Shown piece by piece: positions 27,260 to 36,103 of a stretch of DNA of 64,000 bases. The first letter of the stretch is position 1. Each line of letters opens with the position of its first letter. Position numbers and translations under genes: made by a program. This DNA is from Aquipseudomonas alcaligenes NBRC 14159 (lineage in GTDB: Bacteria > Pseudomonadota > Gammaproteobacteria > Pseudomonadales > Pseudomonadaceae): contig NZ_BATI01000005.1 in the NCBI RefSeq assembly GCF_000467105.1, positions 1 to 64,000 on the forward strand, in the 5' to 3' direction. Below the pieces are notes generated by a model. It was given only the letters and a program-made list of their open reading frames with translations, searched no databases and had not been told where the DNA came from.

Positions 27260-29275
27260 ATGTCCCTGCCCAAACACCATCTGGAACTGCTCAGCCCTGC
27301 CCGCGATGTGCACATCGCCCGTGAGGCCATCCTGCATGGGGCCGATGCCGTGTACATCGGCGGGCCGAGCTTCGGCGCGCGGCACAACGCCTGCAACGAG
27401 GTCAGCGATATCGCCGAGCTGGTGAAGTTCGCCCGCCGTTACCACGCGCGGGTGTTCACCACCCTCAACACCATCTTCCACGACGACGAGCTGGAGCAGG
27501 TGCGCACGCTGATCCACCAGCTGTACGACGCCGGCGTCGATGCGCTGATCGTGCAGGACATGGGCGTGATGGAGCTGGATATCCCGCCGATCGAGCTGCA
27601 TGCCAGCACCCAGACCGATATCCGCACCCTGGACCGGGCCAAGTTCCTCGACCAGGCCGGCTTCTCCCAGCTGGTGCTAGCGCGCGAGCTGAACCTGCAG
27701 GAAATCCGCGCCATCGCCGACGCCACCGAAGCCTCCATCGAGTTCTTCATCCACGGCGCGCTGTGCGTGGCCTTCTCCGGCCAGTGCAACATCTCCCACG
27801 CGCAGACCGGGCGCAGCGCCAACCGTGGCGACTGCTCCCAGGCCTGCCGCCTGCCGTACACCCTGAAGGACGAAAAAGGCGGGGTGATCGCCTACGAGAA
27901 ACACCTGCTGTCGATGAAGGACAACAACCAGAGCGCCAACCTGCGCGCCCTGGTCGAGGCCGGCGTGCGCTCGTTCAAGATCGAGGGCCGCTACAAGGAC
28001 ATGGGCTACGTGAAGAACATCACCGCCCACTACCGCCAGCTGCTCGACGCCATCCTCGAAGACCGCCCGGACCTGGCCCGCGCCTCCAGCGGCCGCACCG
28101 CACACTTCTTCCAGCCCGATCCGGACAAGACCTTCCACCGCGGCAGCACCGACTACTTCGTCACCGAGCGCAAGGTGGACATCGGCGCATTCGACTCGCC
28201 GACCTTCACCGGCCTGCCGGTGGGCCATGTCGAGAAGGTGGGCAAGCGCGACCTGATCGCCGTCACCAATACCCCGCTGTCCAACGGCGACGGCCTCAAC
28301 GTGCTGGTCAAGCGCGAGGTGGTGGGTTTCCGCGCCAACATCGCCGAACTCAAGGGCGAATTCGAGGAAGACGGCGAGAAGCGCTACCGCTACCGCGTCG
28401 AGCCCAACGAGATGCCCGAGGGCCTGTTCCGCCTGCGCCCCAACCACCCACTGTCGCGCAACCTCGACCACAACTGGCAGCAGGCCTTGCAGAAGACCTC
28501 CGCCGAGCGCCGTATCGGTGTGAGCTGGAAGGCCGAGCTGCGCGAGGAGCAGCTCAAGCTGACCGCCACCAGCGAGGAAGGCATCAGCGCCCAGGTGGAG
28601 CTGCCTGGCCCGTTTGGCGTGGCTAACAAGCCGGAGCAGGCGCTGGATGGCCTGCGCGACCTGCTGACCCAGCTCGGCACCACCGACTACCACGCCCTGG
28701 ACGTGGCGCTGGATGCCCCGCAGGCGTTCTTCGTGCCCAACTCGCAACTCAAGGCGCTGCGCCGCGAAGCCATCGAGCAGCTCACCGAAGCGCGCATCGC
28801 CGCTCATCCACGTGGCAGCCGCAAGGCCGAGACCAGCCCGCCGCCGGTGTACCCGGAGTCGCACCTGTCATTCCTGGCCAACGTCTACAACCAGAAGGCC
28901 CGCGACTTCTACCACCGCCACGGCGTGCAGCTGATCGACGCCGCCTACGAGGCCCACGAGGAAGAAGGCGAAGTGCCGGTGATGATCACCAAGCATTGCC
29001 TGCGCTTCTCCTTCAACCTGTGCCCCAAGCAGGCCAAGGGCGTCACCGGCGTGCGCACCAAGGTCGCGCCGATGCAGCTGATCCAGGGCGACGAGGTGCT
29101 GACCCTGAAGTTCGACTGCAAGCCCTGTGAGATGCACATCATCGGCAAGATGAAGGGCCATATCCTCAACCAGCCGCAACCGGGCAGCGCGGCCCACAGC
29201 AAGATGGTCGCCAGCATCAGCCCGGAAGACCTGCTCAAGACCATCCGCAACAAGCCGACCGGCTACAGCCACTGA
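27260..29275 (+). CDS. rlhA: 23S rRNA 5-hydroxycytidine synthase RlhA (peptidase U32 family)
   Basis: RNA-modifying U32-family protein, 671 aa, that makes 5-hydroxycytidine at C2501 of 23S rRNA in E. coli, using prephenate-linked chemistry. The barrel starts ELLSPARDVHIAREAILHGADAVYIGG (9-35) and the four family cysteines thought to bind an iron-sulfur cluster are at 169, 176, 192 and 196 (GALCVAFSGQCNISH, GDCSQACRLPY). The C-terminal DUF3656 region carries a second Cys group (LCPKQ, CKPCEMH). Full length, standalone gene. Confidence 0.9.
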   Translation: MSLPKHHLELLSPARDVHIAREAILHGADAVYIGGPSFGARHNACNEVSDIAELVKFARRYHARVFTTLNTIFHDDELEQVRTLIHQLYDAGVDALIVQDMGVMELDIPPIELHASTQTDIRTLDRAKFLDQAGFSQLVLARELNLQEIRAIADATEASIEFFIHGALCVAFSGQCNISHAQTGRSANRGDCSQACRLPYTLKDEKGGVIAYEKHLLSMKDNNQSANLRALVEAGVRSFKIEGRYKDMGYVKNITAHYRQLLDAILEDRPDLARASSGRTAHFFQPDPDKTFHRGSTDYFVTERKVDIGAFDSPTFTGLPVGHVEKVGKRDLIAVTNTPLSNGDGLNVLVKREVVGFRANIAELKGEFEEDGEKRYRYRVEPNEMPEGLFRLRPNHPLSRNLDHNWQQALQKTSAERRIGVSWKAELREEQLKLTATSEEGISAQVELPGPFGVANKPEQALDGLRDLLTQLGTTDYHALDVALDAPQAFFVPNSQLKALRREAIEQLTEARIAAHPRGSRKAETSPPPVYPESHLSFLANVYNQKARDFYHRHGVQLIDAAYEAHEEEGEVPVMITKHCLRFSFNLCPKQAKGVTGVRTKVAPMQLIQGDEVLTLKFDCKPCEMHIIGKMKGHILNQPQPGSAAHSKMVASISPEDLLKTIRNKPTGYSH

Positions 29276-29348
29276 CGGCTATCGACGGCGCAGCCCCCGG
29301 CCCTCTAACCTGTCGGCACCGAACCTGAAGTTCACTTGAGGTCGCCCC

Positions 29349-29768
29349 ATGAAAGAGATGGATATCGGCAAGGTCGCGCGCTGGTCCGGCCTGCCGGCCT
29401 CGACCCTGCGCTACTACGAGGAACGGGGGCTGATCCGCTCCATAGGCCGCAACGGCCTGAAGCGGGTGTTCGGCGAGTCGGTGCTGCAGCGCCTGGCGCT
29501 GATTGCCCTGGGGCGCACGGCCGGCTTCTCGCTGGATGACATCGCCGCGATGCTGGCCGGCCCGGAGATCGACCGCCAGTTGCTGGAGAGCAAGGCCGAC
29601 GAACTGGACCAGACCATCCGGCGCCTGTCGGCCATCCGCGACGGCCTGCGCCATGCCGCGGTCTGCCCCGCCGAGAACCACCTGGCCTGCCCCAAGTTCC
29701 AGCGCCTGATGGACATCGCCGCGAAGCAGGCGGCCAAGGGCCGGCACGCTTCGCCGGAGCAGCGCTAG
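29349..29768 (+). CDS. MerR-family transcriptional regulator
   Basis: Regulator of 139 aa with the MerR helix-turn-helix at 4-72 (MDIGKVARWSGLPASTLRYYEERGLI) and a coiled-coil linker at about 80-108. The short effector tail holds CPAEN and LACPKFQ, a Cys pair that could sense metals or redox state. It ends inside the convergent ygiN-like gene by four bases. The mdaB gene lies further on, so this may be the quinone or redox switch for that pair (inference). Confidence 0.85.
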   Translation: MKEMDIGKVARWSGLPASTLRYYEERGLIRSIGRNGLKRVFGESVLQRLALIALGRTAGFSLDDIAAMLAGPEIDRQLLESKADELDQTIRRLSAIRDGLRHAAVCPAENHLACPKFQRLMDIAAKQAAKGRHASPEQR

Positions 29769-30055
29769 GCGCTGAGCATCTCGATCTCGCGGATCTCGAA
29801 GTCGCGTTGCAGGTAGTCCATTCGCCGCTCGCTGAACGCGCGCATATGCGGCAAGGCCGTGTGCTCGGCAAAGGCCTCGCGTGACGCCCACACCTCGAAG
29901 AAGATGAACTGGCTCGGATCGGCCGCATCGCGCAGCATGTGGTACTGCACGCAGCCGGGCTCGGCGCGGCTGGGCTCGACATAGGCGCGGAACAGTTGCT
30001 CGAAGGCTTCGGCCCGTTCGGGCCTGGTGTGGGCGTGAAGGATAAAGCCGTACAT
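29765..30055 (-). CDS. Antibiotic biosynthesis monooxygenase-type protein (YgiN-like)
   Basis: Dimeric ferredoxin-like-fold protein of 96 aa from ATG 30055 (MYGFILHAHTRPERAEAFEQLF). The pattern EPGCVQYHMLRDAADPSQFIFFEVWASREAFAEH matches the ABM family. In E. coli, ygiN is a quinol monooxygenase paired with mdaB, which reduces quinone, and mdaB is here too, on the opposite strand. The longer start at 30115 lacks support. It overlaps the merR stop by four bases. Confidence 0.78.
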   Translation of the reverse strand: MYGFILHAHTRPERAEAFEQLFRAYVEPSRAEPGCVQYHMLRDAADPSQFIFFEVWASREAFAEHTALPHMRAFSERRMDYLQRDFEIREIEMLSA

Positions 30056-30209
30056 GGTGCGCTCCGTGGATAAGTGATGGACACACCCTAGCGCAACAGC
30101 AATACCAGCATTCATGACATATCGGCAATAATCATTTGCCCACAGGCGACTGTTTCAGGGGCGCCCGCCTGCGTAACCTGCCGGCCATTCGAGATGCCCG
30201 GAGGCTCCC

Positions 30210-30797
30210 ATGAAAAAGATCCTGCTCCTCAACGGCGGCAAGCAGTTCGCCCATTCCGACGGCCGCTACAACGCCACCCTGCACGACGCCGCCGTCGCCT
30301 TCCTCGACCACGCCGGTTTCGACATCAGGACCACCTTTATCGACGGCGGCTACGACATCGAGGAGGAAGTGCAGAAGTTCCTCTGGGCCGACGTGGTGAT
30401 CTACCAGATGCCCGGCTGGTGGATGGGCGCGCCCTGGACGGTGAAGAAGTACCTGGACGAGGTGTTCACCGCCGGCCACGGCAGCCTCTACGCCAACGAC
30501 GGCCGCACCCGCGCGGACGCCTCGCAGAAGTACGGCAGCGGCGGCCTGATCCAGGGCAAACAGTACCTGCTGTCACTGACCTGGAACGCCCCGCAGCAAG
30601 CCTTCGACGACCCCAGCGACTTCTTCGAGGCCAAGGGCGTGGACGCGGTGTACTTGCCCTTCCACAAGGCCAACCAGTTCCTCGGCATGAGCGCCCTGCC
30701 GACCTTTCTCTGCACCGACGTGATGAAGAGGCCGGACATCGAGCGCGACGTGGCGCGCTACCAGCGGCACCTGGCCGAGGTATTCAACCTCGGCTGA
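30210..30797 (+). CDS. mdaB: NAD(P)H:quinone oxidoreductase MdaB
   Basis: Cytoplasmic FAD flavoprotein of 195 aa that makes two-electron reductions of quinones, avoiding semiquinones. The flavodoxin-like start KKILLLNGGKQF, the WADVVIYQMPGWWMGAPW loop (57-74) that binds flavin and NADPH, and the YLLSLTWNAPQQAF stretch are typical of MdaB. Divergent from ygiN, which in E. coli is its operon partner. Confidence 0.92.
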   Translation: MKKILLLNGGKQFAHSDGRYNATLHDAAVAFLDHAGFDIRTTFIDGGYDIEEEVQKFLWADVVIYQMPGWWMGAPWTVKKYLDEVFTAGHGSLYANDGRTRADASQKYGSGGLIQGKQYLLSLTWNAPQQAFDDPSDFFEAKGVDAVYLPFHKANQFLGMSALPTFLCTDVMKRPDIERDVARYQRHLAEVFNLG

Positions 30798-31634
30798 TCA
30801 GGGCGCGCCGAACAGCGCCGTCCAGTAGATGCCGGCGTCGCTCTTCGGGTCCACCGCATAGCCGGCGCCCAGTTCGCTGAACGCCGGGTTCATCAGGTTG
30901 GCGCAGTGGCCGGGGCTGGCCAGCCAGCCGGCTACCACCTTGTCGGCGGCGTCCAGGCCGGCGGCGATGTTCTCGCCGATCTGCATGCCGCTGTAGCCGG
31001 CCAGCTCGGCGCGGTCGCCAGGGGTGCGGCCGTCACGGTCGCGGTGGTCGAAGAAGTTGCCGTTGGCCATGGCGCGGCTGTGGCTCTCGGCGGTGCCGGC
31101 CAGGGTGGCGTTCCAGGCCAGCGGCGCGCTGGCGGCGAAAGACTGACCGCCACACTGGCGGGCCTGCGCGCGGGCGGCGTTGATCTGCTCCAGCAGCTTC
31201 TGCCCTTCCGCCTGCCAGTCACCCAGGCGCCCGCCCAGCAGCGGCCGCGCCAGGACGATGCGCCAGTCGCGGTCCACGCGGCTGACGCCGACATCGACGA
31301 ACTGCGGATCAAGCACTACGCGGCAAAAGCTCTCGCGCAGCGCCTGCATGGCGCTCTGCGCATCGCGCGGGCCGGACAGGGTGATCGCCTGTACGTTGAC
31401 CATCGGGTAGCCATTGCGCGCCAGGCTGTCCTGCAGGTCGCCGGCCACCACCGGCAGTACCAGGCGCGGATCGCTGGCCAGCGGCGGCAGCTCCGGCGAC
31501 GCCAGCGCACCGCAGCGCTGTACCTGGCCGCGGTAGGCGTTGATCGCCTCGACCAGTTGCGCCTCGTCGGCAGCCAAGGCACTGCCGCCGAAACCCAGCG
31601 ACAGGATGAGCAGAACGGATGAAATGGCGCGCAT
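30798..31634 (-). CDS. Exported CAP-domain (SCP/PR1) protein
   Basis: Exported protein of 278 aa with a signal peptide (ISSVLLILSLGFGGSALA|AD). The CAP domain is in the C-terminal half: HSRAMANGNFFDHRDRDGRTPGDRAELAGYSGMQIGENIAAG, then SPGHCANLMNPAFSELGAGYA, which carries the expected Cys, His and Glu. The N-terminal half has no assigned fold. Bacterial CAP proteins are linked to cell-envelope or extracellular roles, not resolved. ATG 31634 has GGGAGG ahead of it. Confidence 0.82.
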   Translation of the reverse strand: MRAISSVLLILSLGFGGSALAADEAQLVEAINAYRGQVQRCGALASPELPPLASDPRLVLPVVAGDLQDSLARNGYPMVNVQAITLSGPRDAQSAMQALRESFCRVVLDPQFVDVGVSRVDRDWRIVLARPLLGGRLGDWQAEGQKLLEQINAARAQARQCGGQSFAASAPLAWNATLAGTAESHSRAMANGNFFDHRDRDGRTPGDRAELAGYSGMQIGENIAAGLDAADKVVAGWLASPGHCANLMNPAFSELGAGYAVDPKSDAGIYWTALFGAP

Positions 31635-31737
31635 GGGGACCTCCCTGAAACCGATGGCCGCCATCATGCGCGATTCCACCCTTGCCTCGCCACGCCCTTG
31701 GCTCTACCGTCGGCCAGCCGAGCAAAGGAGTGCCGCC

Positions 31738-32565
31738 ATGAACGAATCGTTCGACGTGAACCGCGCCAACTGGAACGAGCGCGCCGACCTGCATGCCGCC
31801 TCGCCGGACTATCAGGTCGAGCAATTCGTCAGCCAACCGGAGCATCTCTTCGAGGTGGTGCGCTTCGATCTGCCGCGCCTGGGCGATATCGCCGGGCTGC
31901 GCGCCGTACACCTGCAATGCCATATCGGCACCGACACCCTGTCGCTGGCGCGCCTGGGCGCGCGAGTATGCGGCCTGGACTTCTCGCCCGCCTCGCTGGC
32001 CCAGGCACGCCGCCTGGCCGAGCGCTGCGGCGCGGCCATCGACTATGTCGAAGCCTCGGTGTATGACGCCGCCAGCGTGCTGCCGACGGAGAGCTTCGAT
32101 CTGGTCTACACCGGCATCGGCGCACTCAACTGGCTGCCGCGCATCGACGGCTGGGCGCGCAACGTGGCGGCCCTGCTCAAGCCCGGCGGGCGTCTGTTCC
32201 TGCGCGAGGGGCATCCGCTGCTGTTCGCCCTGGACGAGGACTGCGAGGACCAACTGGTGATCGGCTTCCCCTACTTCGAGCACACCGAGCCCACGGTATG
32301 GCAGGACGAACACACCTACGTGGAGACGGACCAGCTACTGAGCGCCATTATCACCCATGAGTGGAACCACGGACTGGGCGAAATCATTACCGCCCTGCTG
32401 CGCCACGGCATGCAGATCAGCGCGCTGGAAGAGCACGACAGCATTCCCTGGGAAGCCCTGCCCGGGCAGATGGCGCTTGGCGCGGACGGCGAGTGGCGGC
32501 TGTGCAGCGGACGCGAGCGCGTGCCGCTGAGCTACACGCTGCAGGCGATCAAACGTAGATGCTGA
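31738..32565 (+). CDS. Class I SAM-dependent methyltransferase
   Basis: Methyltransferase of 275 aa. VHLQCHIGTDTLSLARLGARVCGLDFSPASL near 57-87 contains motif I in the C-H-I-G-T-D form common in Pseudomonas homologues, and the TGIGALNWLPRI stretch follows. It starts at ATG 31738 (AGGAGTGCC ahead); earlier starts overlap the divergent CAP gene. Substrate unknown. Its end overlaps the convergent gene by 17 bases. Confidence 0.82.
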   Translation: MNESFDVNRANWNERADLHAASPDYQVEQFVSQPEHLFEVVRFDLPRLGDIAGLRAVHLQCHIGTDTLSLARLGARVCGLDFSPASLAQARRLAERCGAAIDYVEASVYDAASVLPTESFDLVYTGIGALNWLPRIDGWARNVAALLKPGGRLFLREGHPLLFALDEDCEDQLVIGFPYFEHTEPTVWQDEHTYVETDQLLSAIITHEWNHGLGEIITALLRHGMQISALEEHDSIPWEALPGQMALGADGEWRLCSGRERVPLSYTLQAIKRRC

Positions 32566-33004
32566 CGCCGCCCCTGGCCTGCAGCCAGTCGCGGTAGGTG
32601 GCCAGCGAGTCGGTCTGCTGGCCGGCATTGAAGCCGACGAAGCTGCTGCTGTCACCGAGGCCCGCGTCGATCAGCTTGTCGACCTGTACCAGCAGCTTGG
32701 CCGCGTCGTCTCGGTCCATGGCGGCCACGTCGGGCAACTCGATCTTCGCCCCCGACTCACCGACCTTGTTGCCCGACAGGCTCTGGCTGATGCTCGGCTG
32801 CAGGCTGCCACCGCCATTGAGCGCGCGCAGCAGCCCGCCCTCGCTACGCGCCACCATCTGCCGGGCCAGGCTGCGCAGCTCGGCAATCGGGTCCTTGCTG
32901 CTCTCGGCCGGTTTCTCCTGGCTGCTGGCAGTGGTTGCAGTGGTGGCCTTGCCGGCGCTGGCGAGGTAGCTGGCCAGCGGCGAGCTGGTGTTGATGGTGG
33001 TCAT
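32549..33004 (-). CDS. Conserved hypothetical protein
   Basis: Protein of 151 aa with a Ser/Thr/Ala-rich N terminus (about 1-35), then a helical region (AELRSLARQMVARSEGGLLRALNGGGSLQPSISQSL). No signal peptide or membrane segment and no recognised domain. It resembles Pseudomonas-specific hypothetical proteins. Stop overlaps the methyltransferase stop. Confidence 0.6.
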   Translation of the reverse strand: MTTINTSSPLASYLASAGKATTATTASSQEKPAESSKDPIAELRSLARQMVARSEGGLLRALNGGGSLQPSISQSLSGNKVGESGAKIELPDVAAMDRDDAAKLLVQVDKLIDAGLGDSSSFVGFNAGQQTDSLATYRDWLQARGGVSIYV

Positions 33005-33151
33005 GGCGGTGCCCTGCGAAAGTCCGTTTCAGGGTCATAAGCAGAATGCGCGCCACCTTGCCGAAAAGCCCATGCCTGCTGGGCTGTCGCCGTATCGGCA
33101 ACCTCAGCCAGCGGAACGACCTTGCCGCTCGGGGCAAGGCCTTGCCACCCA

Positions 33152-34336
33152 TCAGCCCGGATGCCCGTCGACCCGCGCCGTCCAGAACATCGCCGCATAG
33201 TGGCGCAGGAACAGACCGAAGGCCAGGCACCAGCACAGCGCCGCCAGCCACAGGCCACTGACCGCAAAGGCTGCCAGCGCGACCCGACTCAGGGCCGCCA
33301 GCTGCAGCAGGGCGAAGGCCCAGCTCATCGCCGGCGGCGGCAGCAGCGGCCGTCCGGTATGGCCGAGGCTGACCCGCGCCAGCATGGCCAGGATCAGCCC
33401 GCCCATCGCCCCGACCGCCAGCGCATGGCTGGCCAGGCTCGACTGCGTCAGCCAGCCCAGGTGCCAGGCGCCCATGCCAAGCGCGGCGATGGCCAGCCAG
33501 GCATAGGCCAGGTGCAGCGACCACAGCAGCGGCACGCGCCAGATGCCGCGTGCCCGCCAATGCCACAAGCGCAAGCCGTGCAGCACAGCCACGGCGAGGA
33601 ACAGCGGCGCCAGCCAGGGGCTGGGCAGTTGGCCAAGGCCAGCGGCAATGGTCGCGGCTATCGCCAACGAGCAGCCCAGCAGACTCCACATCAGCCAGGG
33701 CCGCGCCGGCGCCTGGCTGGCCAGCCCCAGCCCGCGTGCGGTGAAGAAGGGAATCACCCGCCCGCCGATGATCGCCATCAGCGCCGCCACCAGCCACAGC
33801 GCGGCCAGCACGCCGCGCCGCTGCAGGTTATCGTCGACCAGCTGCAGGCCATACAGGTTCAACGCCTGGCAGGCACCGAGTAGCGCCAGCACCAGCACGA
33901 CCGGAGCGTTATGCCATTGCCGGGACCGCAGGATCAGCCGACCGAAGGCCAGCAGCAGGGCCAGGGCGAAGGCCAGTTCGAGCGCCGCCAGCGCAGCCAG
34001 CGGCACGGGCAGGAACCAGGCCAGGCGCCCCGCCAGCCACAGGCCGAACAACGCCATCAGCGGTCGACCGGAGAGGCTGGGCAGGCCGGTCCAGGTCTGC
34101 ACGGCGGTGAGCAAGAAGCCGGCAATGATCGCCAGGCCGAAGCCGAACGGCATCTCGTGGCGGTGCCAGGCCAGCCAGCCACCGAGCGGCTGCGGGGCCA
34201 GCCAGCCATTCAGTGCCGCCACCCAGGCGGCCATGGCCAACAGGGCGAACAGCGCCCCGCCGAGAAAGAACGGACGAAAGCCCAGACGCCAGAGCGGCGC
34301 GATGGCCAGGGCCTGGCTGCGCTCAAGCACTTGCAC
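33152..34336 (-). CDS. nnrS: NnrS-family heme/copper membrane protein (nitrogen-oxide response)
   Basis: Inner-membrane protein of 394 aa with about twelve helices. NnrS proteins help cells live under nitric oxide stress and are induced with denitrification or NO response. Family marks: LWRLGFRPFFLGGALFALLA near 16-36, ALGMGAWHLGWL, HALAVGAMGGLILAMLARVSLGHTGRPL near 295-325. It overlaps the upstream ppyR-like gene by 14 bases. The ANR/DNR-type site ahead of the pair fits NO/low-oxygen control. Confidence 0.88.
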   Translation of the reverse strand: MQVLERSQALAIAPLWRLGFRPFFLGGALFALLAMAAWVAALNGWLAPQPLGGWLAWHRHEMPFGFGLAIIAGFLLTAVQTWTGLPSLSGRPLMALFGLWLAGRLAWFLPVPLAALAALELAFALALLLAFGRLILRSRQWHNAPVVLVLALLGACQALNLYGLQLVDDNLQRRGVLAALWLVAALMAIIGGRVIPFFTARGLGLASQAPARPWLMWSLLGCSLAIAATIAAGLGQLPSPWLAPLFLAVAVLHGLRLWHWRARGIWRVPLLWSLHLAYAWLAIAALGMGAWHLGWLTQSSLASHALAVGAMGGLILAMLARVSLGHTGRPLLPPPAMSWAFALLQLAALSRVALAAFAVSGLWLAALCWCLAFGLFLRHYAAMFWTARVDGHPG

Positions 34337-34580
34337 AGCAACGCTCCCAGCCAGCCTTGCGTTGCAGGTGCTGGGCCAGCAACCGCATCACATAACCGAT
34401 CTTCAGCAGACTGGGGCCGAGAATCACCGCCGAATGCGCCGCCACCTGGGTACCGATGCTCAGCCGGCTGTCCAGGCCGTAAGCGACCACGACGCCGACC
34501 AGCAGCAGGGCCAGCCCAGCCAGCAGCAATTGGGTGGATACCCGCAGAAGGTTCTTCGGACAGCTCAGGTACTCGATCAT
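34323..34580 (-). CDS. PpyR-like small transmembrane protein
   Basis: Membrane protein of 85 aa with two helices (about 13-33, 42-62). The order ppyR then nnrS matches PA2663-PA2662 of P. aeruginosa, where PpyR was described as a regulator of psl and pyoverdine genes. Assignment rests on position, size and topology, so it is tentative. ATG 34580 has AAGGAGATG ahead. The fhp and fhpR genes that sit beside this pair in P. aeruginosa are absent. Confidence 0.5.
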   Translation of the reverse strand: MIEYLSCPKNLLRVSTQLLLAGLALLLVGVVVAYGLDSRLSIGTQVAAHSAVILGPSLLKIGYVMRLLAQHLQRKAGWERCCASA

Positions 34581-34657
34581 GGCGGCATCTCCTTGAACTA
34601 ACACAGAGGGAAGCCCCCTCTCGCTCAAGCACCATCAGGAAGCATGCCAAAATTTAT

Positions 34658-34671
34658 TTGTTATAGATCAA
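34658..34671 (-). promoter_or_regulatory. ANR/DNR (FNR-type) box for ppyR-nnrS
   Basis: The minus strand reads TTGATCTATAACAA, 9 of 10 to the TTGAT-N4-ATCAA consensus. It is centred 84 bases before the ppyR-like ATG, so a class II position at -41.5 would put the start near 34623. Confidence 0.65.
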
Positions 34672-34748
34672 CAACATAGGAAGATATTGTCTTAACGACA
34701 ACCAACACTCTAAGGTCATAAAGACAGCAAGTTGTGTAAATAACAACG

Positions 34749-35594
34749 CTAGATAGACAGAGCCGCCCCCTGCTTATCCCCCTCGGAGAGCAGTCCTTTT
34801 TCCTTGAGGAACGTCTGTATCTCCAAGCTCAACGCCTGCAGGTGCGCGTCGATCAGGCGCATGGCCTCAGGGCTGGAGACCCCATCCTCACCTGCATCAA
34901 GCGGTACCGGGACGTTCATGCTGAAACCATAGGCGCCGACATACTGCATTCTCGAGAGGTCGACCAACTCGACCTGTCCGCGCAGCAGCGCTCTCGGCAC
35001 CTCGCACTCTTGATAGGTTCGATCGCACTTCAAGTAGTAGCCATAAGTGTTGAGAATGCGCCGATCGGAGCCCTCCTTGGAATCCTCATCAGCAACCATC
35101 GGCAACTGACGCAGCAAAACCAGATATTGATAGCCTGCCGCTTTCAGTGCGTCGTATTCGAGGCCGAATGCCTGTCGCAGGTTGTCCTCCAGCGAGGGGC
35201 TCGCAAATGCCAGCATGGTCGGGTTGGTCATGGCTCTGGGCAATGTGATGTAGCCCTCAACGCTACCGCCCTGCAATTGGCGCTTCATCGCCAGCCCAAG
35301 GCCTGCTATCGGGCGAACCTGATAGCGCCCAGCATCACTGGCCAGGCTCGATAGGAGCGGCTTGCCGAGCTTGTCGACTAGATTCCATCCCGGCTGCTTG
35401 GCCGTTTTGATGTTCTCGTGCATGAAAGCATTGCCAATCCATACGGTGTGACTGTGCTGATCGAAGTCGACCATCAGCGCAACTTTACTGCCGACGGGTG
35501 GGGATACGGTCTGTAGCGCACGACTGGCGGAAGAGGAACAGCCCGCAACAAGCATGGCCAGCGCGGATAGGATTAATAGACTACGAGCGAGCAT
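34749..35594 (-). CDS. Hypothetical lipoprotein
   Basis: Lipoprotein of 281 aa. Signal and lipobox LVAGC give Cys19. The mature part has no domain I recognise. It is less GC-rich than its neighbours, and codon use is slightly different, so it may have been acquired separately. Divergent from ppiC. Confidence 0.68.
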   Translation of the reverse strand: MLARSLLILSALAMLVAGCSSSASRALQTVSPPVGSKVALMVDFDQHSHTVWIGNAFMHENIKTAKQPGWNLVDKLGKPLLSSLASDAGRYQVRPIAGLGLAMKRQLQGGSVEGYITLPRAMTNPTMLAFASPSLEDNLRQAFGLEYDALKAAGYQYLVLLRQLPMVADEDSKEGSDRRILNTYGYYLKCDRTYQECEVPRALLRGQVELVDLSRMQYVGAYGFSMNVPVPLDAGEDGVSSPEAMRLIDAHLQALSLEIQTFLKEKGLLSEGDKQGAALSI

Positions 35595-35766
35595 TTTCAG
35601 TCCTTGAAAAAGGGAGCTATCACAGGGGGGTCGCGACTATACAACTAGGCCAGAGACCCGCCCATCCCCCAATTCAAAGGTAAACACCCGCTGTAAACAC
35701 CGCCGATCTGCCATATCGCCACACTTTGCGTTAGGCTCTGCCGCCTATTCAACAGGAGGACACCCC

Positions 35767-36048
35767 ATGCCCCGCGCCAGCGCCCGCCACATCCTGGTTT
35801 CCAGCGAAGCCAAGTGCAACGAACTGAAAGCCGCCATCGAAGCCGGCGCCGACTTCGCCCAGGTGGCCAAGGACAACTCCAGCTGCCCGTCCAGCCGCGA
35901 CGGCGGCAACCTCGGCTCCTTCGGCCCCGGCCAGATGGTTCGCGAATTCGATCAGGTGGTATTCAGCGCTCCGGTCGGCGTAGTCCAGGGTCCGGTGAAG
36001 ACCCAGTTCGGCTACCACCTGGTGGAAGTCACCAGCCGCCAGGACTGA
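35767..36048 (+). CDS. ppiC: Parvulin-type peptidyl-prolyl isomerase
   Basis: Cytoplasmic parvulin of 93 aa, the size of E. coli PpiC (Par10). The complete fold is visible: SARHILVSSEAKCNELKAAIEAGADFAQVAKDNSSCPSSRDGGNLGSFGPGQMV and the terminal GYHLVEVTSR. It has an AGGAGGACACC ribosome binding site and a bidirectional terminator. Confidence 0.92.
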   Translation: MPRASARHILVSSEAKCNELKAAIEAGADFAQVAKDNSSCPSSRDGGNLGSFGPGQMVREFDQVVFSAPVGVVQGPVKTQFGYHLVEVTSRQD

Positions 36049-36063
36049 TCCTGCGGACAAATA

Positions 36064-36091
36064 AAAACGCCGGCGAATGCCGGCGTTTTTC
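36064..36091. terminator. Bidirectional terminator between ppiC and hpf-like gene
   Basis: AAAAACGCCGGC-GAAT-GCCGGCGTTTTT, a strong stem with A and T runs, serving both convergent genes. Confidence 0.88.
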
Positions 36092-36103
36092 ATGGTGCGG
36101 AAA

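Noticed and set aside
31540..31737. Upstream extension of the methyltransferase at 31738
   Set aside because: It runs back through the divergent CAP gene's start; AGGAGTGCC fits ATG 31738.
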